Part shown: positions 49,975 to 64,000 of the stretch, in pieces
Layout: the number at the start of each line of letters is the position of its first letter
How positions within the stretch are numbered: the first letter of the stretch is position 1
Source: Rhizobium bangladeshense
GTDB taxonomy: Bacteria; Pseudomonadota; Alphaproteobacteria; Rhizobiales; Rhizobiaceae
Direction: 5' to 3'
DNA: 64,000 bases
NCBI RefSeq assembly: GCF_017357245.1
Contig: NZ_CP071612.1
Coordinates: forward strand, 1,677,001 to 1,741,000
Position numbers and translations under genes: made by a program
Notes under the pieces: generated by a model
What the model was told of the DNA's origin: nothing
What the model saw: the letters and a program-made list of their open reading frames with translations, nothing else
Database searches by the model: none

Positions 49975-52900
49975 ATGAACCAAGAGGTCATGAATCTTTT
50001 CAATCCGCAGGTGCCTGCACAGAATTTCGATTCCATACGGATTTCGATCGCGTCTCCGGAGAAGATCCTCTCCTGGTCCTACGGTGAGATCAAGAAGCCG
50101 GAAACCATCAACTACCGTACGTTCAAGCCTGAACGCGACGGTCTGTTCTGCGCGCGCATTTTCGGACCGATCAAGGACTACGAATGCCTGTGCGGCAAGT
50201 ACAAGCGCATGAAGTACAAGGGCATCATCTGCGAAAAGTGCGGCGTCGAAGTCACGCTGTCGCGCGTTCGCCGTGAGCGCATGGGCCATATCGAGCTCGC
50301 CGCTCCCGTTGCCCACATCTGGTTCTTGAAGTCGCTGCCGTCGCGCATTTCGACGCTGCTCGACATGACGCTGAAGGATGTCGAGCGCGTCCTCTACTTC
50401 GAAAACTATATCGTCACCGAGCCGGGCCTGACCGCGCTCAAGGAGCACCAGCTCCTGACGGAAGAAGAGTACATGCTGGCCGTCGACGAATACGGCGAAG
50501 ACCAGTTCACGGCCATGATCGGTGCGGAAGCCATCTATGAGATGCTCGCATCGATGAACCTGGAAAAGATCGCTGGCGATCTGCGTTCCGAGCTTGCCGA
50601 CACCACGTCGGACCTCAAGCAGAAGAAGCTGATGAAGCGCCTGAAGATCGTCGAGAACTTCATGGAATCTGGCAACCGCCCGGAATGGATGATCATGAAG
50701 GTCGTTCCGGTGATCCCGCCGGATCTGCGCCCGCTCGTTCCGCTTGACGGCGGCCGTTTCGCGACGTCCGATCTCAACGATCTCTATCGCCGCGTCATCA
50801 ACCGTAACAACCGCCTGAAGCGCCTGATCGAACTGCGTGCGCCCGGCATCATCATCCGCAACGAAAAGCGCATGCTGCAGGAATCCGTCGATGCGCTCTT
50901 CGACAACGGTCGCCGCGGCCGCGTCATCACCGGCGCCAACAAGCGTCCGCTGAAGTCGCTGTCCGACATGCTGAAGGGCAAGCAGGGCCGCTTCCGTCAG
51001 AACCTGCTCGGCAAGCGCGTCGACTATTCCGGCCGTTCGGTCATCGTCACCGGTCCGGAGCTGAAGCTGCATCAGTGCGGTCTTCCGAAGAAGATGGCGC
51101 TCGAACTCTTCAAGCCCTTCATCTACGCCCGCCTCGACGCGAAAGGTTATTCCTCGACCGTCAAGCAGGCCAAGAAGCTGGTCGAGAAGGAAAAGCCTGA
51201 GGTCTGGGATATCCTCGACGAGGTCATCCGCGAACATCCGGTTCTCCTGAACCGCGCACCGACGTTGCACCGCCTGGGCATCCAGGCCTTCGAACCGACC
51301 CTGGTCGAAGGCAAGGCCATCCAGCTGCACCCGCTCGTCTGCACGGCCTTCAACGCCGACTTCGACGGTGACCAGATGGCCGTTCACGTGCCGCTGTCGC
51401 TCGAAGCTCAGCTCGAAGCCCGCGTGCTGATGATGTCGACCAACAACATCCTGCATCCGGCAAACGGCGCGCCGATCATCGTTCCCTCGCAGGACATGGT
51501 TCTCGGCCTCTACTACCTGTCGATCCTGAATCAGAACGAGCCGGGCGAAGGCATGGCTTTCTCCGATCTCGGCGAGCTGCATCACGCATTGGAAAACAAG
51601 GTCGTCACGCTGCACACCAAGATCCGCGGCCGTTTCAAGTCGATCGGCGAGGACGGCAAGCCTTACTCGAAGATCTATGAGACGACGCCCGGCCGTCTGC
51701 TCATCGGCGAACTGCTGCCGAAGAACGGCAAGGTGCCCTTCGATATCTGCAACCAGGAAATGACCAAGAAGAACATCTCCAAGATGATCGACACGGTCTA
51801 CCGCCATTGCGGCCAGAAGGACACGGTCATTTTCTGCGACCGCATCATGCAGCTCGGCTTCGCCCACGCCTGCCGCGCCGGCATTTCGTTCGGCAAGGAC
51901 GACATGGTTATTCCGGCCACCAAGGCGAAGATCGTTGCCGACACCGAAAACCTGGTGAAGGAATACGAGCAGCAGTACAATGACGGTCTCATCACCCAGG
52001 GCGAAAAGTACAACAAGGTTGTCGACGCCTGGGGCAAGGCGACCGAAAAGGTCGCCGAAGAGATGATGGCGCGCATCAAGGCGGTCGAATTCGACGAGAA
52101 CACCGGCCGTCAGAAGCCGATGAACTCGATCTACATGATGAGCCATTCCGGCGCCCGCGGTTCTCCGAACCAGATGCGCCAGCTGGGCGGCATGCGCGGC
52201 CTCATGGCCAAGCCGTCGGGTGAAATCATCGAGACGCCGATTATCTCGAACTTCAAGGAAGGTCTGACCGTCAACGAGTACTTCAACTCAACGCACGGCG
52301 CCCGTAAGGGTCTGGCAGACACCGCCCTGAAGACCGCCAACTCCGGCTACCTGACCCGCCGTCTCGTCGACGTCGCGCAGGATTGCATTGTTACGCACGT
52401 CGATTGCGGCACCGAAACCGGCCTGACCATGACCGCCATCGTCGATGCCGGCCAGGTCGTCGCTTCGCTCGGCGCCCGTATCCTCGGCCGCACGGCGCTC
52501 GACGACATCGACCATCCGGTGACGGGTGAGCGCATCGTCGATGCCGGCAAGATGATCCTCGAGCCCGATGTCATCGAGATCGAGAAGGCCGGTATCCAGT
52601 CCATCCGCATCCGCTCGGCGCTGACCTGCGAAATCCAGACGGGCGTCTGCTCGGTCTGCTACGGCCGCGACCTCGCGCGCGGTACGCCTGTCAACATGGG
52701 CGAAGCCGTGGGCGTCATTGCCGCTCAGTCGATCGGCGAGCCGGGAACCCAGCTCACCATGCGTACCTTCCACCTTGGCGGTACGGCAACCGTGGTCGAC
52801 CAGTCGTTCCTGGAAGCCTCGTACGAAGGTACGGTGCAGATCAAGAACCGCAACGTTCTGCGCAACTCCGAAGGCAGCCTCGTTGCCATGGGCCGCAACA

Positions 52901-54183
52901 TGACCGTCCAGATTCTGGACGAGCGTGGCGTCGAGCGCTCCTCGCAGCGCGTCGCCTACGGTTCGAAGCTGCATGTGGACGAAGGCGACAAGGTCAAGCG
53001 CGGGCAGCGTCTGGCTGAGTGGGACCCGTATACCCGTCCGATGATGACGGAAGTCGCCGGTACCGTTCAGTTCGAAGACCTCGTCGACGGCCTCTCTGTT
53101 CTCGAAGCGACCGACGAATCGACCGGCATCACCAAGCGCCAGGTCATCGACTGGCGTTCGACACCGCGCGGTTCTGACCTCAAGCCGGCGATCGTCATCA
53201 AGGACGCCAATGGCAATGTCGCCAAGCTGTCTCGCGGTGGCGACGCTCGCTTCCTGTTGTCGGTCGACGCGATCCTGTCCGTCGAGCCGGGCACGAAGGT
53301 CTCCCAAGGTGACGTTCTCGCCCGTTCGCCGCTGGAAAGCGCCAAGACCAAGGACATCACCGGTGGTCTGCCGCGTGTTGCCGAGCTGTTCGAGGCACGC
53401 CGTCCGAAGGACCATGCCATCATCGCAGAGATCGATGGCACGATCCGCCTCGGCCGCGACTACAAGAACAAGCGTCGCGTCATCATCGAGCCGGCGGAAG
53501 ACGGTGTCGAGCCTGTCGAATACCTGATCCCGAAGGGCAAGCCCTTCCACCTTCAGGACGGCGACTATATCGAAAAGGGTGATTATATCCTCGATGGTAA
53601 CCCGGCTCCGCACGACATCCTGGCGATCAAGGGCGTAGAGGCTTTGGCTTCCTACCTCGTCAACGAAATCCAGGAAGTCTATCGTCTGCAGGGCGTGGTC
53701 ATTAACGACAAGCACATCGAGGTCATCGTCCGTCAGATGCTGCAGAAGGTGGAGATCACCGATGCAGGCGACTCGACCTATATCGTCGGCGACAATGTCG
53801 ATCGGATCGAGCTCGAAGACGTCAACGACCACCTGATCGAGCAGGGCAAGAAGCCCGCCCGCGGCGAGCCGGTCCTTCTCGGCATCACCAAGGCGTCGCT
53901 GCAGACTCCGTCCTTCATCTCGGCCGCGTCCTTCCAGGAAACGACCAAGGTGCTGACGGAAGCTGCGATCGCCGGCAAGACCGACGGCCTGCAGGGTCTG
54001 AAGGAAAACGTCATCGTCGGCCGCCTCATTCCGGCCGGTACCGGTGGCACCATGACCCAGATCCGCCGTATCGCCACCTCGCGCGACGAGCTGATCCTCG
54101 AAGAGCGGCGCAAGGGCAGCGGCGCAGCCGTTGCCACCCCGATGCTGCAGGATATGGCTGAAAACGCTCCGGCCGCGGAATAA
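49975..54183 (+). CDS. rpoC: RNA polymerase subunit beta'
   Basis: 1,402 residues from ATG 49975, selected because AAGGAGAC sits 5 nt upstream and [20 protein letters not shown] is the family start; an open frame continues further upstream without a ribosome-binding site. Zinc site [20 protein letters not shown], the catalytic magnesium motif [12 protein letters not shown] and the bridge/trigger region are intact. A strong terminator follows. Confidence 0.98.
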   Translation: MNQEVMNLFNPQVPAQNFDSIRISIASPEKILSWSYGEIKKPETINYRTFKPERDGLFCARIFGPIKDYECLCGKYKRMKYKGIICEKCGVEVTLSRVRRERMGHIELAAPVAHIWFLKSLPSRISTLLDMTLKDVERVLYFENYIVTEPGLTALKEHQLLTEEEYMLAVDEYGEDQFTAMIGAEAIYEMLASMNLEKIAGDLRSELADTTSDLKQKKLMKRLKIVENFMESGNRPEWMIMKVVPVIPPDLRPLVPLDGGRFATSDLNDLYRRVINRNNRLKRLIELRAPGIIIRNEKRMLQESVDALFDNGRRGRVITGANKRPLKSLSDMLKGKQGRFRQNLLGKRVDYSGRSVIVTGPELKLHQCGLPKKMALELFKPFIYARLDAKGYSSTVKQAKKLVEKEKPEVWDILDEVIREHPVLLNRAPTLHRLGIQAFEPTLVEGKAIQLHPLVCTAFNADFDGDQMAVHVPLSLEAQLEARVLMMSTNNILHPANGAPIIVPSQDMVLGLYYLSILNQNEPGEGMAFSDLGELHHALENKVVTLHTKIRGRFKSIGEDGKPYSKIYETTPGRLLIGELLPKNGKVPFDICNQEMTKKNISKMIDTVYRHCGQKDTVIFCDRIMQLGFAHACRAGISFGKDDMVIPATKAKIVADTENLVKEYEQQYNDGLITQGEKYNKVVDAWGKATEKVAEEMMARIKAVEFDENTGRQKPMNSIYMMSHSGARGSPNQMRQLGGMRGLMAKPSGEIIETPIISNFKEGLTVNEYFNSTHGARKGLADTALKTANSGYLTRRLVDVAQDCIVTHVDCGTETGLTMTAIVDAGQVVASLGARILGRTALDDIDHPVTGERIVDAGKMILEPDVIEIEKAGIQSIRIRSALTCEIQTGVCSVCYGRDLARGTPVNMGEAVGVIAAQSIGEPGTQLTMRTFHLGGTATVVDQSFLEASYEGTVQIKNRNVLRNSEGSLVAMGRNMTVQILDERGVERSSQRVAYGSKLHVDEGDKVKRGQRLAEWDPYTRPMMTEVAGTVQFEDLVDGLSVLEATDESTGITKRQVIDWRSTPRGSDLKPAIVIKDANGNVAKLSRGGDARFLLSVDAILSVEPGTKVSQGDVLARSPLESAKTKDITGGLPRVAELFEARRPKDHAIIAEIDGTIRLGRDYKNKRRVIIEPAEDGVEPVEYLIPKGKPFHLQDGDYIEKGDYILDGNPAPHDILAIKGVEALASYLVNEIQEVYRLQGVVINDKHIEVIVRQMLQKVEITDAGDSTYIVGDNVDRIELEDVNDHLIEQGKKPARGEPVLLGITKASLQTPSFISAASFQETTKVLTEAAIAGKTDGLQGLKENVIVGRLIPAGTGGTMTQIRRIATSRDELILEERRKGSGAAVATPMLQDMAENAPAAE

Positions 54184-54206
54184 TTCGCAGCTGACGCCCA
54201 CGAATT

Positions 54207-54244
54207 GAAAAACCGCCCGGAGCGATCCGGGCGGTTTTCGTTTG
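54207..54244. terminator. Bidirectional terminator between rpoC and the 97-aa gene
   Basis: AAAACCGCCCGGA / TCCGGGCGGTTTT with loop GCGA, flanked by A-runs and T-runs on both sides (AAAAA and TTTTCGTTTG), so it can act for rpoC and for the minus-strand gene ending at 54285. Confidence 0.92.
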
Positions 54245-54284
54245 TGCTATTCTCTGATTGATCGGGGGAGGGAAGGCGTTCCCG

Positions 54285-54578
54285 TCAGTTGAACCGGATG
54301 ATCGCGACCTCGCCATCAATCGCACCCTGATAGGCCGAGGCGTGCGGCTCTTCCGCCGGAACTTCGGTTAGCATGCCGATCTGATCGAGATCAGCCTCGA
54401 TGAAGCCCTCCTCGGCAAGGGCGTTCAAGGCTTCGCGCACCGCGGTGTCGTCATCGGGCGCCTTCAGCAGAATGTGCAGGTCGATGCCTTCGCTGGCCTC
54501 GGACTCGTAGCCCTTGCCGATGATGATGAAGATCATAGGCCCGTCGAAGTTATTGTCGTTGTCAGGTGTCGTGATCAT
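54285..54578 (-). CDS. Conserved-looking small protein, 97 aa, function unknown
   Basis: Start ATG 54578 (MITTPDNDNNFDGPMIFIII) with GAGGAC 6 nt upstream; an upstream extension is possible but lacks a ribosome-binding site. Soluble and acidic, with an N-terminal hydrophobic strand (PMIFIIIGKGYE) and an alternating alpha/beta pattern suggestive of a small ferredoxin-like or ACT-like fold (IDLHILLKAPDDDTAVREAL, FIEADLDQIGML). I recognise no family. It is antisense in orientation to the surrounding rpoC and rpsL operons and ends at their shared terminator. Confidence 0.65.
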   Translation of the reverse strand: MITTPDNDNNFDGPMIFIIIGKGYESEASEGIDLHILLKAPDDDTAVREALNALAEEGFIEADLDQIGMLTEVPAEEPHASAYQGAIDGEVAIIRFN

Positions 54579-55073
54579 CGCCTGTCCTCGGTTCTGGAGA
54601 TTCGCTTTGTCGAATCCGCTGAGAGGACCTAACGCCGCAATTGCTGATTCCTTAACCGCTTTTGCTGCAAGGCCCAAGTTTTTATCTTGGCGCACGTCCC
54701 TGAATGCGTCTAGAAGGATGAAAACAGGGCGTTCGGCCCGCATATCAAGGTGATGTGGCCAAGTTTATTTCTTAATCGGCCTTGACGAGAAGGGTGGAAA
54801 CCAGTAGTACCCCGCCCATCAGATCCCATGTGAGGCTTGGCTGTTCGGAGCGACGCGCCCTGAAGTTCACCTCAAACAAGGTTCTAAACGCACGTTGAAG
54901 TCATGATGCTGCACGCATGACGCATGGTTTCATGCGTCCTCTGCTCCTTGTGGTCCATCTGCGGAAGCGGATCGGGCCATATTTTGCGCATTGACAGAAA
55001 GTGTGCGTCATTGCCGGAGACGGCGTGAGTTCAAGCCCGCAAGGGTACTGAGATAAACGTAAGGGATGGTTGA
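54579..55073. promoter_or_regulatory. str operon control region
   Basis: 495 bp without a gene. A sigma-70-like pair TTGACG (54782-54787), 17 bp, TAGTAC (54805-54810) faces rpsL, giving a leader of about 260 nt. In that leader GACGCATG-GTTT-CATGCGTC (54919-54938) forms an 8-bp perfect hairpin. A second TTGACA at 54991 lacks a good -10. GTAAGGGATGGTTGA precedes rpsL. Confidence 0.5.
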
Positions 55074-55445
55074 ATGCCTACCGTAAACCAGCTGATCCGC
55101 AAGCCTCGCCAGGCGAACGTAAAGCGTAATAAGGTTCCCGCTCTCCAGGAGAACCCGCAGAAGCGCGGCGTTTGCACGCGCGTCTACACGACCACGCCGA
55201 AGAAGCCGAACTCGGCTCTGCGTAAGGTCGCAAAGATCCGCCTGACCAACGGCTTCGAAGTCATTGGTTATATTCCCGGCGAAGGTCACAACCTTCAGGA
55301 ACACTCTGTCGTCATGATCCGTGGCGGCCGCGTCAAGGACCTTCCGGGTGTCCGCTACCACATCATCCGCGGCGTTCTCGATACCCAGGGTGTCAAGAAC
55401 CGCAAGCAGCGCCGCTCCAAGTACGGCGCGAAGCGTCCGAAGTAA
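55074..55445 (+). CDS. rpsL: 30S ribosomal protein S12
   Basis: 123 residues. [20 protein letters not shown] with Lys43 and Lys44, and [15 protein letters not shown], are wild-type at the usual streptomycin-resistance positions. Decoding-centre protein. First gene of the str operon, followed by rpsG after 78 bp. Confidence 0.98.
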   Translation: MPTVNQLIRKPRQANVKRNKVPALQENPQKRGVCTRVYTTTPKKPNSALRKVAKIRLTNGFEVIGYIPGEGHNLQEHSVVMIRGGRVKDLPGVRYHIIRGVLDTQGVKNRKQRRSKYGAKRPK

Positions 55446-55502
55446 TTCGGGTTTGAATAATCCGGCGCTGCGCGAGGTCCTCCGCGTGGTAAAGCGCCTT
55501 AA

Positions 55503-55994
<492 letters not shown>

Positions 55995-56023
55995 TTCCGA
56001 ACGGTATCGAAAGGCAGTCCACC

Positions 56024-58123
<2,100 letters not shown>

Positions 58124-58191
58124 CCGGAATACCAATTGACCGATAACAAGAATTAGATCCCCTCGGGGACTAGCAAAACGGAGAGCCGAAA

Positions 58192-59367
58192 ATGGCAAAG
58201 AGTAAGTTTGAGCGCAACAAGCCGCACGTCAACATTGGCACGATCGGCCACGTTGACCACGGCAAGACGTCTCTGACGGCAGCGATCACGAAGTACTTCG
58301 GTGAGTTCAAGGCGTATGACCAGATCGACGCGGCTCCGGAAGAGAAGGCGCGTGGCATCACGATCTCGACGGCGCACGTTGAGTATGAGACTCCGAACCG
58401 CCACTACGCGCACGTCGACTGCCCCGGCCATGCCGACTACGTTAAGAACATGATCACCGGTGCAGCGCAGATGGACGGCGCGATCCTGGTTTGCTCGGCT
58501 GCTGACGGCCCGATGCCGCAGACGCGCGAACACATCCTGCTGGCCCGCCAGGTCGGCGTTCCGGCGATCGTTGTGTTCCTGAACAAGGTCGACCAGGTTG
58601 ACGACGCCGAGCTTCTCGAGCTTGTTGAGCTTGAGGTTCGCGAGCTTCTGTCGTCCTACGACTTCCCGGGCGACGACATTCCGGTAGTCAAGGGTTCGGC
58701 GCTTGCTGCTCTTGAAGATTCGGACAAGAAGATCGGCGAAGACGCGATCCGCGAACTGATGGCTGCGGTTGACTCCTACATCCCGACGCCTGAGCGTCCG
58801 GTTGACCAGCCGTTCCTGATGCCGATCGAAGACGTGTTCTCGATCTCGGGCCGTGGTACTGTGGTGACCGGCCGCGTCGAGCGTGGCATCGTCAAGGTTG
58901 GTGAAGAAGTCGAGATCGTCGGCATCCGTCCGACGTCGAAGACGACGGTGACCGGCGTTGAAATGTTCCGCAAGCTGCTCGACCAGGGCCAGGCTGGCGA
59001 CAACATCGGCGCGCTGATCCGCGGTGTTAACCGTGACGGTGTCGAGCGTGGTCAGATCCTGTGCAAGCCGGGCTCTGTCAAGCCGCACAAGAAGTTCAAG
59101 GCAGAAGCCTACATCCTGACGAAGGAAGAAGGCGGCCGTCATACGCCGTTCTTCACCAACTACCGTCCGCAGTTCTACTTCCGCACGACCGACGTTACCG
59201 GCATCGTGACGCTGCCGGAAGGCACGGAAATGGTCATGCCGGGCGACAACGTCACGGTTGACGTCGAGCTGATCGTTCCGATCGCGATGGAAGAAAAGCT
59301 GCGCTTCGCTATTCGCGAAGGCGGCCGCACCGTCGGCGCAGGTATCGTCGCTTCGATCGTCGAGTAA
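58192..59367 (+). CDS. tufB: Elongation factor Tu, second copy
   Basis: Same 391-residue protein as the copy at 39015, and line-by-line reading shows the same 1,176-bp DNA, including third codon positions. It closes the str operon (rpsL-rpsG-fusA-tuf). GGAGAGCCGAAA precedes the start. The near-total identity, ending sharply at the coding borders, indicates ongoing gene conversion rather than recent duplication of a larger block. Confidence 0.98.
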   Translation: MAKSKFERNKPHVNIGTIGHVDHGKTSLTAAITKYFGEFKAYDQIDAAPEEKARGITISTAHVEYETPNRHYAHVDCPGHADYVKNMITGAAQMDGAILVCSAADGPMPQTREHILLARQVGVPAIVVFLNKVDQVDDAELLELVELEVRELLSSYDFPGDDIPVVKGSALAALEDSDKKIGEDAIRELMAAVDSYIPTPERPVDQPFLMPIEDVFSISGRGTVVTGRVERGIVKVGEEVEIVGIRPTSKTTVTGVEMFRKLLDQGQAGDNIGALIRGVNRDGVERGQILCKPGSVKPHKKFKAEAYILTKEEGGRHTPFFTNYRPQFYFRTTDVTGIVTLPEGTEMVMPGDNVTVDVELIVPIAMEEKLRFAIREGGRTVGAGIVASIVE

Positions 59368-59672
59368 TTCATTCGGCCACTCCGGTGGGGTGGCCGATTC
59401 GATGACAATATTATGATGCAGGCGGCGTAAGCCGCTTGCTTATTACACAGAAATGTAGCAAATGGCGCGCGAGCGCGATTTGCGTACCGCTTTGGACAAC
59501 GAAGCGGTGACTAAACAACCAAATAAGGTGGGCTAGAAGGCCCTGAAGACTGGATAGGGATGCTGGCATCGGCGCCCTCTCGATCTTTGAAACCGGTGGT
59601 CCGCCTTAGGAAGAAAGAACAACCCGTGTCTTGTCCAGAGACATGAGGAAACAAACACAAGGATAACGTCGA
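59368..59672. promoter_or_regulatory. str-S10 operon spacer with two dyads
   Basis: 305 bp, no gene. TCGGCCAC/GTGGCCGA (59373-59397) just after tufB is terminator-like but without a T-run. GCAAAT-GGCGCGCGAGCGCG-ATTTGC (59458-59483) is a second, near-perfect palindrome. The rest should be the S10 leader and promoter; no confident -35/-10 pair was found. AAGGATAACGTCGA precedes rpsJ. Confidence 0.5.
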
Positions 59673-59981
59673 ATGAACGGCCAAAATATCCGCATTCGCC
59701 TGAAGGCGTTCGATCACCGGATTCTCGATGCTTCTACGCGCGAGATCGTGTCGACGGCGAAGCGCACCGGTGCAAGCGTCCGGGGCCCCGTTCCGCTTCC
59801 GACCCGCATCGAGAAGTTTACGGTCAACCGGTCCCCGCACATCGACAAGAAGAGCCGCGAACAGTTCGAGATGCGCACGCATAAGCGCCTGCTCGACATC
59901 GTAGACCCGACCCCGCAGACGGTAGACGCGCTGATGAAGCTCGATCTCGCCGCCGGTGTCGATGTTGAGATCAAGCTCTGA
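59673..59981 (+). CDS. rpsJ: 30S ribosomal protein S10
   Basis: 102 residues starting [40 protein letters not shown] is typical. Also acts as NusE in transcription antitermination. First gene of the S10 operon. Confidence 0.98.
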   Translation: MNGQNIRIRLKAFDHRILDASTREIVSTAKRTGASVRGPVPLPTRIEKFTVNRSPHIDKKSREQFEMRTHKRLLDIVDPTPQTVDALMKLDLAAGVDVEIKL

Positions 59982-60014
59982 GCTTGCTCGAGCTGAGTTG
60001 GAAGGATTGAACCG

Positions 60015-60656
60015 ATGCGTTCAGGTGTGATTGCACAGAAGGTGGGAATGACCCGCGTCTACAACGACGCCGGCGAGCATGTCCCGGTAACGGTACTGCG
60101 TATGGACGGCTGCCAGGTCGTTGCCACGCGCACTGTCGAAAAGAATGGCTATACCGCAGTTCAGCTCGGTGCCGGCCAGGCGAAGGTAAAGAACACGTCG
60201 AAGGCGATGCGCGGCAACTTTGCCGTCGCCAACGTCGAGCCGAAGGCCAAGCTCGCAGAATTCCGCGTGTCGGAAGACAATCTGCTGGAGATCGGCACGG
60301 AGCTCAAGGCTGGTCACTTTGCCGCCGGTCAGCTCGTTGATGTGACGGGTACGACGATCGGTAAGGGTTTTGCCGGCGCCATGAAGCGCCACGGCTTCGG
60401 CGGTCTGCGCGCCACGCACGGTGTGTCGGTTTCACACCGTTCGCACGGTTCGACGGGCTCGCGCCAGGATCCGGGCAAGGTTTTCAAGAACAAGAAGATG
60501 GCTGGTCACATGGGCCAGACGCGCGTCACGACGCAGAACCTGGAAGTGGTTTCGACCGACGAAGATCGTGGTCTGATCCTGATCAAGGGTGCTGTTCCCG
60601 GTTCCAAGGGTGCCTGGATCATCGTGCGCGACGCCGTCAAGTCGGCCGCGAAGTAA
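60015..60656 (+). CDS. rplC: 50S ribosomal protein L3
   Basis: 213 residues. [20 protein letters not shown] start, the long loop [20 protein letters not shown] reaching toward the peptidyl-transferase centre, and the conserved Gln (SRQDPG) that is methylated in other bacteria. 33 bp after rpsJ. Confidence 0.98.
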   Translation: MRSGVIAQKVGMTRVYNDAGEHVPVTVLRMDGCQVVATRTVEKNGYTAVQLGAGQAKVKNTSKAMRGNFAVANVEPKAKLAEFRVSEDNLLEIGTELKAGHFAAGQLVDVTGTTIGKGFAGAMKRHGFGGLRATHGVSVSHRSHGSTGSRQDPGKVFKNKKMAGHMGQTRVTTQNLEVVSTDEDRGLILIKGAVPGSKGAWIIVRDAVKSAAK

Positions 60657-60669
60657 GGGAGCCAGATCA

Positions 60670-61290
60670 ATGGAATTGAACGTCAAGACCCTCGAGGGAA
60701 AAGACGCCGGGAAGGTTTCCCTTTCGGACGAGATTTTCGGCCTCGAGCCCCGCGAAGACATTCTCGCCCGCGTCATCCGCTGGCAGCTTGCCAAGAAGCA
60801 GCAGGGCACGCACAAGGCAAAGGGCCGCGCTGAAGTTTCGCGCACCGGCGCCAAGATGTACAAGCAGAAGGGTACGGGCCGCGCCCGCCACCATTCGGCT
60901 CGCGCTCCGCAGTTCCGCGGCGGCGGCAAGGCCCACGGCCCGGTCGTCCGCAGCCACGAGCACGACCTTCCGAAGAAGGTTCGCGCACTTGGCCTTCGCC
61001 ACGCCCTTTCGGCCAAGATCAAGGCCGATGACGTCATCGTCATCGACAACCTGGTTGCCGCTGAAGCCAAGACCAAGGCTCTCGCGTCGGCTTTCGAGAC
61101 GCTCGGCCTGACCAACGCCCTCTTCATCGGCGGCGCAGAGCTTGATGGCAACTTCAAGCTCGCCGCTCAGAACATCCCGAACATCGATGTTCTGCCGATT
61201 CAGGGCATCAATGTTTACGATATCGTGCGCCGCGGCAAGCTCGTGCTTTCCAAGGCTGCGGTTGAAGCGCTAGAGGAGCGATTCAAGTGA
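60670..61290 (+). CDS. rplD: 50S ribosomal protein L4
   Basis: 206 residues from ATG 60670 ([20 protein letters not shown]); upstream frame belongs to rplC overlap and is rejected. The extended loop [20 protein letters not shown] lines the exit tunnel. In E. coli L4 controls its own operon. Stop overlaps the rplW GTG by 4 bp. Confidence 0.98.
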   Translation: MELNVKTLEGKDAGKVSLSDEIFGLEPREDILARVIRWQLAKKQQGTHKAKGRAEVSRTGAKMYKQKGTGRARHHSARAPQFRGGGKAHGPVVRSHEHDLPKKVRALGLRHALSAKIKADDVIVIDNLVAAEAKTKALASAFETLGLTNALFIGGAELDGNFKLAAQNIPNIDVLPIQGINVYDIVRRGKLVLSKAAVEALEERFK

Positions 61291-61580
61291 CCGATCTTCG
61301 CCACTACGATGTGATCGTCTCTCCGGCGATCACCGAAAAGTCCACGCTGGTATCTGAAAACAACCAGGTTGTTTTCAATGTCGCCAAGCAGGCGACAAAG
61401 CCGGAAATCAAGGCTGCTGTCGAGGCGCTGTTCGGCGTCAAGGTTACGGCCGTCAACACTCTGCTGCGCAAGGGCAAGACCAAGCGGTTCCGCGGTTTCG
61501 TCGGCAAGCAGAAGGACGTGAAGAAGGCTGTCGTGACGCTGGCTGAAGGCCAGACGATAGACGTCTCCACCGGTCTCTGA
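61287..61580 (+). CDS. rplW: 50S ribosomal protein L23
   Basis: 97 residues, GTG start overlapping the rplD stop (GTGA). [15 protein letters not shown] start ([20 protein letters not shown]), tunnel-exit protein that docks trigger factor and SRP. Confidence 0.97.
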   Translation: MTDLRHYDVIVSPAITEKSTLVSENNQVVFNVAKQATKPEIKAAVEALFGVKVTAVNTLLRKGKTKRFRGFVGKQKDVKKAVVTLAEGQTIDVSTGL

Positions 61581-61591
61581 GGAATAAAAAA

Positions 61592-62428
61592 ATGGCATTG
61601 AAAACATTCAATCCGACGACCCCGAGCCAGCGTCAGCTGGTCATCGTGGACCGCTCCTCGCTCTACAAGGGCAAGCCGGTCAAGGCGCTGACGGAAGGTC
61701 TGACCAAGAGCGGCGGTCGTAACAACCTCGGCCGCATCACTGCCCGCTTCATCGGCGGCGGTCATAAGCGCAGCTACCGTCTGGTCGACTTCAAGCGTCG
61801 CAAGTTCGATGTTGAGGGCACGGTCGAACGGATCGAATACGATCCGAACCGCACCGCTTTCATCGCGCTGGTGACCTATACGGATGGTGAGCAGGCCTAC
61901 ATCATCGCTCCGCAGCGTCTCGCTGCCGGCGACAAGGTCATCGCTTCGGAAAAGGCTGTCGACGTCAAGCCCGGCAACACCATGCCGCTGCAGTACATCC
62001 CGGTCGGCTCCATCATTCACAACGTGGAAATGAAGCCGGGCAAGGGCGGTCAGATCGCTCGTTCCGCCGGCTCTTACGCGCAGCTCGTCGGTCGTGACCA
62101 GGGCATGGCGATCCTTCGCCTGAACTCCGGTGAACAGCGCCTCGTCAGCGGCGTCTGCCTTGCTTCGATCGGCGCCGTGTCCAACCCGGACCACGCCAAC
62201 ATCAACGACGGTAAGGCCGGTCGTACCGTTTGGCGCGGCAAGCGTCCGCATAACCGCGGTGTTGTCATGAACCCGGTCGACCATCCGCACGGCGGTGGTG
62301 AAGGCCGCACCTCCGGCGGTCGCCATCCGGTGACACCGTGGGGCAAGCCGACCAAGGGCAAGCGCACCCGGTCGAACAAGTCGACCGACAAGATGATCAT
62401 GCGCTCGCGTCATCAGCGTAAGAAGTAA
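61592..62428 (+). CDS. rplB: 50S ribosomal protein L2
   Basis: 278 residues. Conserved [20 protein letters not shown] and the C-terminal [20 protein letters not shown] with the essential His near the peptidyl-transferase centre. 11 bp after rplW. Confidence 0.98.
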   Translation: MALKTFNPTTPSQRQLVIVDRSSLYKGKPVKALTEGLTKSGGRNNLGRITARFIGGGHKRSYRLVDFKRRKFDVEGTVERIEYDPNRTAFIALVTYTDGEQAYIIAPQRLAAGDKVIASEKAVDVKPGNTMPLQYIPVGSIIHNVEMKPGKGGQIARSAGSYAQLVGRDQGMAILRLNSGEQRLVSGVCLASIGAVSNPDHANINDGKAGRTVWRGKRPHNRGVVMNPVDHPHGGGEGRTSGGRHPVTPWGKPTKGKRTRSNKSTDKMIMRSRHQRKK

Positions 62429-62443
62429 GAGAGGAAGTCTCCA

Positions 62444-62722
62444 ATGGCTCGTTCAGTATGGAAAGGTCCGTTCGTTGACGGCTATCTTCTCAAGAAGGCT
62501 GAGAAGGTTCGTGAAGGCGGACGTGCAGAAGTGATCAAGATCTGGAGCCGTCGCTCCACGATCCTGCCGCAGTTCGTCGGTCTTACCTTCGGCGTCTACA
62601 ACGGCAGCAAACATGTTCCGGTCAGCGTCAATGAAGACATGGTCGGCCACAAATTCGGTGAATTCTCTCCGACCCGCACCTACTACGGTCACGGCGCGGA
62701 CAAGAAGGCGAAGAGGAAGTAA
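62444..62722 (+). CDS. rpsS: 30S ribosomal protein S19
   Basis: 92 residues, [20 protein letters not shown] start and [20 protein letters not shown] core. Head of the 30S subunit. GAGAGGAAGTCTCC precedes the start. Confidence 0.98.
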   Translation: MARSVWKGPFVDGYLLKKAEKVREGGRAEVIKIWSRRSTILPQFVGLTFGVYNGSKHVPVSVNEDMVGHKFGEFSPTRTYYGHGADKKAKRK

Positions 62723-62724
62723 CA

Positions 62725-63113
62725 ATGGGCAAGGCAAAAGCCGAACGCCGGCTGAAGGACAACGAGGCGCAAGCAGTCGCCCGCACGCTCCGCGTCAGCC
62801 CCCAGAAGCTCAACCTGGTTGCTGCGGCGATCCGCGGCAAGAAGGTCGAGCGTGCACTCGCTGAGCTGGAGTTCTCCCGCAAGCGCATCGCAGGTGCCGT
62901 CAAGAAGACGCTCGAATCCGCGATCGCCAACGCCGAGAACAACCACGACCTCGACGTCGACGCTCTTGTCGTCGCCGAGGCGTATGTCGGCAAGTCGATC
63001 GTCATGAAGCGTTTCCACGCTCGTGGCCGCGGTCGTGCGTCACGCATCGAAAAGCCCTTCGCGCACCTGACGATCGTCGTTCGTGAAGTGCAGGCAGCAG
63101 AGGAGGCCGCATA

Positions 63114-63114
<1 letters not shown>
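62725..63114 (+). CDS. rplV: 50S ribosomal protein L22
   Basis: 129 residues. [20 protein letters not shown] start and the tunnel beta-hairpin [20 protein letters not shown]. 2 bp after rpsS; its stop shares one base with the rpsC start (TAATG). Confidence 0.98.
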
Positions 63115-63848
<734 letters not shown>

Positions 63849-63886
63849 TTAGCGCTGGCGAAAGATAAGCTCGGAGAAGTAAGAAA

Positions 63887-64000
63887 ATGTTGCAGCCAAA
63901 GCGTACTAAGTACCGCAAGCAGTTCAAGGGCCGCATCAAGGGCGTCGCCAAGGGCGGTTCTGACCTGGCATTCGGCGAATTCGGCCTGAAGGCTCAGGAA
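63887..64000 (+). CDS. rplP: 50S ribosomal protein L16, 5' part (cut by window end)
   Basis: First 38 codons: [20 protein letters not shown], then [18 protein letters not shown]. Next gene of the S10 operon, 38 bp after rpsC, preceded by GGAGAAGTAAGAAA. Open to the window edge. Confidence 0.97.
   Translation, partial: MLQPKRTKYRKQFKGRIKGVAKGGSDLAFGEFGLKAQE

Overview
The window reads as a chromosomal housekeeping segment of a fast-growing Rhizobium (R. etli / R. leguminosarum group, order Hyphomicrobiales). The base for this is the GC-rich, strongly third-position-biased coding sequence, the divK-pleD-rpmG and pyrB-pyrC-plsY-dprA-topA-rnr gene orders, two tuf genes, an RNase E with a long acidic insert in its S1 domain, and an intergenic mobile repeat of rhizobial style. 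The species call is inference from family knowledge; no search was run. I see no phage, plasmid, CRISPR or defence island, and no convincing undescribed multi-gene system.

Layout. 1-2006: 3' part of dnaE. 2050-5273: an MFS exporter divergent from an HxlR-type regulator with a two-layer palindrome between them, then a convergent L,D-transpeptidase. 5481-5797: a MITE-like repeat with ~33 bp terminal inverted repeats whose right end supplies the stop codon of dinB (5794-7116). 7157-8704: an acetyltransferase-like gene overlapping tail-to-tail with a HAD-like/DUF3572 pair. 8838-10601: the cell-cycle pair divK-pleD, followed by a structured stretch that looks like a small RNA gene (about 11078-11256) and then rpmG on the minus strand. 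11607-22923 is almost all minus strand: an MFS protein, a DUF983 protein, rnr, topA, dprA, plsY, a dihydroorotase-like gene and pyrB. The dihydroorotase-like protein has lost most metal and substrate ligands, so it is probably a non-catalytic PyrC' type partner of PyrB.

23101-36207: an AidB-like acyl-CoA dehydrogenase, rne (minus), then amiC, mrcA (PBP1a) and prfB on the plus strand. prfB needs a classic +1 programmed frameshift. Next, on the minus strand, come nadK, a small secreted protein and an alpha/beta hydrolase in one apparent operon. 36363-38291: tRNA-Thr, three small secreted or membrane proteins, and rlmB.

38394-64000 is the translation/transcription macro-region: tRNA-Tyr, tRNA-Gly, tufA, (a two-gene insertion: a 44-aa membrane peptide and an epimerase), tRNA-Trp, secE, nusG, rplK, rplA, rplJ, rplL, rpoB, rpoC, a minus-strand 97-aa gene, rpsL, rpsG, fusA, tufB, and the S10 operon from rpsJ to the 5' end of rplP. 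The two tuf genes read as identical at the DNA level across the whole coding sequence but not outside it, which points to gene conversion. Long RNA hairpins sit at the expected control points: rplJ leader, rplL-rpoB spacer, mrcA-prfB spacer, and upstream of rpsL and rpsJ.
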